DNA from: Nitrospinaceae bacterium
GTDB lineage: Bacteria > Nitrospinota > Nitrospinia > Nitrospinales > VA-1
Direction of reading: 5' to 3'
Assembly: GCA_029261595.1 (NCBI GenBank)
Contig: JAJDAZ010000064.1
Coordinates: 30,854 to 94,853, forward strand
Length of the DNA: 64,000 nucleotides
Below, piece by piece: positions 61,752 to 64,000 of this stretch. Numbering within the stretch: the stretch's first letter is position 1; each line of letters starts with the position of its first letter. The notes under the pieces were generated by a model, which was not told the origin of the DNA, searched no databases, and worked only from the letters and a program-made list of their open reading frames with translations. The position numbers and the translations under genes are program-made.

Positions 61752-63269
61752 ATGAACGAAAATTCCCGTATAACAGAAAACAAGGAATCGTCCAAGGTCG
61801 CCACGAGCGGGCTTATTTTTAACGAGCCAGTGGTTTTTGATCTCGGGTCACCCGGCAGGAAGGCCTATTCTCTTCCCGAATGCGACGTGCCGGAAGTGGA
61901 AATTGAAACTTTACTCCCACCGGACGAGATCCGCGGCCCGATCGAAGACTTGCCGGAATTGAGCGAACTCGACGTGGTGCGGCACTTCACTCGTCTGTCG
62001 CAATGGAATTTCAGCATCGACACCAATTTTTATCCGCTGGGTTCCTGCACCATGAAGTACAACCCGAAAATAAATGAAAACATGGCCCGGCTTCCGGGAT
62101 TCAGCCAGCACCACCCGTACACGCCGGAAGCATTATCCCAGGGCAGTCTGCAAGTTCTGTTCGACCTGCAGGAGTGCCTGAAAGAAATCAGCGGCATGCC
62201 ACATGTGAGCCTGCAACCCGCCGCCGGAGCGCAGGGCGAGTTCGCGGGAATGCTGATGATTCATGATTATCTCGCCGCCCAGGGCAACCCGCGCAAAAAA
62301 GTCCTGCTCCCGGATTCGGCTCACGGGACCAACCCCGCAAGCTCTGCGCTTTGCGGTTACACGGCGATTCAGATTCCCTCGAACCAGGACGGGTTGATCG
62401 ACATCGAACGACTGGAACAGTTGATGGACGAAGACACGGCGGCGATCATGCTGACCAACCCCAACACGCTCGGCATGTTCGAGAAGGACATCCTCAGGAT
62501 CACCGACATCGTGCACAAAAAAGGCGGGCTGGTGTATTGTGATGGCGCCAACTTAAACGCCGTTATGGGCATCGTCAAAATGGGCGAAATGGGCATCGAC
62601 GTTCTGCACTTCAACCTGCACAAAACATTTTCCACCCCGCATGGCGGCGGCGGACCCGGCGCGGGACCGGTCGGTGTGCAGGAGAAACTGGAACCGTTTC
62701 TCCCGACTCCGGTGATCGAGAAAAAAGGTTCTCAATATCACATGAACACGGACCGGCCCCAGAGCATCGGAAAACTAAAAATATTTTACGGCAATTTCGG
62801 CATACTGCTCCGCGCCTATGCTTACATCCGCACACTGGGACCGGAGGGTATCAAGGAAGCCGCCGAGTCGGCGGTCTTAAACGCCAACTACATCAAATCG
62901 CAATTGAAAGATGTTTATCATCTCCCCTACCCCGGACCGAGCCTGCACGAATGTGTGTTCAACGATAAAAATCAGGCCGGATCAAAAGTCACCACCATGG
63001 ACATCGCCAAGGCCCTCATCGATCATGGCTTTCATCCGCCGACGGTTTATTTCCCGCTGATCGTAAAAGCCGCGTTGATGGTGGAACCCACGGAAACCGA
63101 ATCGAAAGAAACGCTGGACCAGTTCATCCAGGCCATGAAGGACATCGCCGAACAGGCGAAAGACGACCCCGACGCCGTGCACGACTCGCCCAAAATGCCC
63201 AAAGTGTCCCGCCCCGACGAAGCCCACGCCGCAAGGCATCCCAGGTTGAGGTGGAGGAAGAAAAGCTAA
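61752..63269 (+). CDS. gcvPB: Glycine dehydrogenase (decarboxylating) subunit 2
   Basis: The 505-residue protein is the C-terminal half of split P-protein: TNFYPLGSCTMKYNP near 94, PAAGAQGEFAGML near 160, DSAHGTNPASSAL, and the PLP lysine in LHFNLHKTFSTPHGGGGPG (about 292). The split gcvPA/gcvPB form is typical of many non-enteric bacteria. gcvPA, gcvT and gcvH are not in the window and must lie elsewhere. The C-terminus is basic. Confidence 0.96.
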   Translation: MNENSRITENKESSKVATSGLIFNEPVVFDLGSPGRKAYSLPECDVPEVEIETLLPPDEIRGPIEDLPELSELDVVRHFTRLSQWNFSIDTNFYPLGSCTMKYNPKINENMARLPGFSQHHPYTPEALSQGSLQVLFDLQECLKEISGMPHVSLQPAAGAQGEFAGMLMIHDYLAAQGNPRKKVLLPDSAHGTNPASSALCGYTAIQIPSNQDGLIDIERLEQLMDEDTAAIMLTNPNTLGMFEKDILRITDIVHKKGGLVYCDGANLNAVMGIVKMGEMGIDVLHFNLHKTFSTPHGGGGPGAGPVGVQEKLEPFLPTPVIEKKGSQYHMNTDRPQSIGKLKIFYGNFGILLRAYAYIRTLGPEGIKEAAESAVLNANYIKSQLKDVYHLPYPGPSLHECVFNDKNQAGSKVTTMDIAKALIDHGFHPPTVYFPLIVKAALMVEPTETESKETLDQFIQAMKDIAEQAKDDPDAVHDSPKMPKVSRPDEAHAARHPRLRWRKKS

Positions 63270-63272
63270 GGA

Positions 63273-63306
63273 TTCACCGCAAAGACGCAGAGGACGCAAA
63301 GAAAAC
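63273..63306. repeat. CACCGCAAAGACGCAGAGGACGC short intergenic motif
   Basis: TTCACCGCAAAGACGCAGAGG followed by ACGCAAAGAAAA resembles a GC/AG-rich motif dispersed in many bacterial genomes. It is the only notable element in the 72-bp gap after gcvPB. Confidence 0.4.
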
Positions 63307-63341
63307 CATTAAGGCTTTAAGCCCATTAGAGATGATTTAAC

Positions 63342-63938
63342 ATGAAGTCAATTGACCTATTGAAAAATGAAGTCATAAATAAACAACTAAGTTTAGAAAA
63401 AGCTCAAAATATTGAAAAACAAGTTTTAGACAATAGAGACCTTCAATATGGACAAACAGAACACAGCAAATTTTTCTACGAATTCAGGCCACTTGTTAAG
63501 ATAGGTGAAAATCATAAAAAAGAAACAAACCCGATAATCATTAAGCTTAGTAATAACGCAACCCCGTACGATGGCCTAATTTTCATGAAAAGCACCGAGC
63601 AAAAGATCGAATTCACTAGAGCGTTTGAAACAGACGGGAAAAATGAACACATGCGAATGAAGCATCTCAAGGAGAAGGGCCGGGCTCCTGCTTCCGGGAA
63701 AATGGATTTCCAGGAAAGTTGGGGGGAAGATGGAAAACGAGTTACTGAATTTGGAGAAAATGAAACTAACGCTCGTGAAGTTAACTGTCCTGAACAATAT
63801 AAAAGAATTGCTGATTCTCTGGGACAAGCTTATTACAATAAATTAGAAAAAATAGATCAATATAGATACCCCCGGCTAAAGCCGGGGTTCTTTGGTTTCG
63901 CCGCCGCTTGGCGGCATTACAGCTTCTCACGGAGCTGA
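63342..63938 (+). CDS. Hypothetical protein with 3' end replaced by an IS200-type element
   Basis: The 198-residue frame is AT-rich and unrecognised. Its first ~175 residues read as protein (for example FFYEFRPLVKIGENHKKE near 44, KRIADSLGQAYYNKLEK near 150); the last ~22 (from about RYPRLKPGFFG) are translated from the IS hairpin region. The original gene was therefore probably longer and truncated by the insertion. Composition unlike the upstream gcvPB suggests acquired DNA. No function can be proposed. Confidence 0.55.
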   Translation: MKSIDLLKNEVINKQLSLEKAQNIEKQVLDNRDLQYGQTEHSKFFYEFRPLVKIGENHKKETNPIIIKLSNNATPYDGLIFMKSTEQKIEFTRAFETDGKNEHMRMKHLKEKGRAPASGKMDFQESWGEDGKRVTEFGENETNAREVNCPEQYKRIADSLGQAYYNKLEKIDQYRYPRLKPGFFGFAAAWRHYSFSRS

Positions 63939-64000
63939 CCTTCATCCTGGCGTCCTTGATATTCCACATATCTCTTGATCGTCTCTTCATCAACGCCCAC
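63868..64000 (-). mobile_element. IS200/IS605-type element, right end (continues off the window)
   Basis: Subterminal hairpin CCCCGGC-TAAA-GCCGGGG (63870-63887) and a second small hairpin (63901-63915) lie just beyond the stop of a TnpA-like C-terminus on the minus strand. This is the layout of an IS200/IS605 right end, and no terminal inverted repeat or target duplication is expected. The exact boundary is uncertain. Confidence 0.7.
63917..64000 (-). CDS. tnpA: IS200/IS605 transposase TnpA, C-terminal fragment
   Basis: The window ends inside this gene. The visible 27 codons read V-G-V-D-E-E-T-I-K-R-Y-V-E-Y-Q and end in DEGQLREKL. This matches the C-terminal region of IS200-type Y1 transposases, which normally carry a G-V-D-E-E-x-I-x-x-Y-I/V-x-x-Q helix just before the end. 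The catalytic HUH and Tyr lie off the window, so integrity cannot be judged. Confidence 0.75.
   Translation of the reverse strand: MGVDEETIKRYVEYQGRQDEGQLREKL

Noticed and set aside
1..64000. CRISPR array, tRNA or rRNA genes
   Set aside because: No regularly spaced direct repeats of 25-40 bp and no recognisable tRNA or rRNA sequence were seen in the intergenic regions, though a covariance search was not possible.

Overview
The window is a dense bacterial chromosome segment with Gram-negative envelope genes (LPS heptosyltransferases, LpxL-type acyltransferase, outer-membrane porin, AmiC amidase) and a complete flagellar export block. It carries an unusual respiratory cluster: a cytochrome bd-like oxidase with three membrane-anchored c-type cytochromes, one fused to an ethylbenzene-dehydrogenase-type heme-b domain of the kind found in nitrite oxidoreductase gamma subunits. 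That mix, with ihfA/merR, FliA-FlhF-FlhG and split glycine decarboxylase genes, fits a Nitrospinota (Nitrospina-like nitrite oxidiser) or a closely similar lineage. This placement is inference; no rRNA gene is present to confirm it.

Layout. 0-11.3 kb, minus strand: sugar aminotransferase, family 2 glycosyltransferase, MerR regulator, IHF-alpha, an EF-G paralogue, a metallo-beta-lactamase/cyclic-nucleotide-binding fusion, Der and AmiC. 11.5-16.2 kb, minus: one operon ribD-ribE-ribBA-ribH-nusB-phosphoesterase. 16.4-19.4 kb, minus: a degenerate receiver/HD-GYP protein with motA and motB. 19.7-26.6 kb is an accessory region: NACHT-FGE STAND protein, rhomboid protease, Rieske protein, YVTN propeller, GRDP-like protein, a HEPN-like protein and a zinc-ribbon membrane protein. 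26.7-32.6 kb is housekeeping: cinA, TPR protein, MFS transporter, purE-tsaC, acpS, lpxL. 32.7-44.4 kb, minus: fliL-M-N-O-P-Q-R, flhB-A-F-G, a small membrane protein, fliA. 45-49.6 kb, plus: amt, porin, membrane protein, threonine aldolase, rpoZ. 49.9-56.1 kb, minus: the oxidase/cytochrome operon. 56.5-58.5 kb, minus: a TIGR04282 transferase and hisD. 58.7-63.3 kb, plus: PAP2 phosphatase, heptosyltransferase, Trm112-like protein, second heptosyltransferase, gcvPB. The right edge is an IS200/IS605-type element whose end cuts an unknown gene.

The strongest candidates for new biology are the bd-like oxidase/cytochrome c/EB_dh cluster, the NACHT-FGE protein followed by a short hairpin (a possible diversity-generating retroelement target, with no reverse transcriptase in view), and a dispersed repeat of about 100 bp found three times, each time directly 3' of a flagellar gene (motB, fliA, fliN). 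Smaller oddities are a FliO with an N-terminal AMIN-like domain and a response regulator that has lost both its phospho-acceptor Asp and the HD aspartate. No tRNA, rRNA, CRISPR array or recognisable riboswitch was seen.
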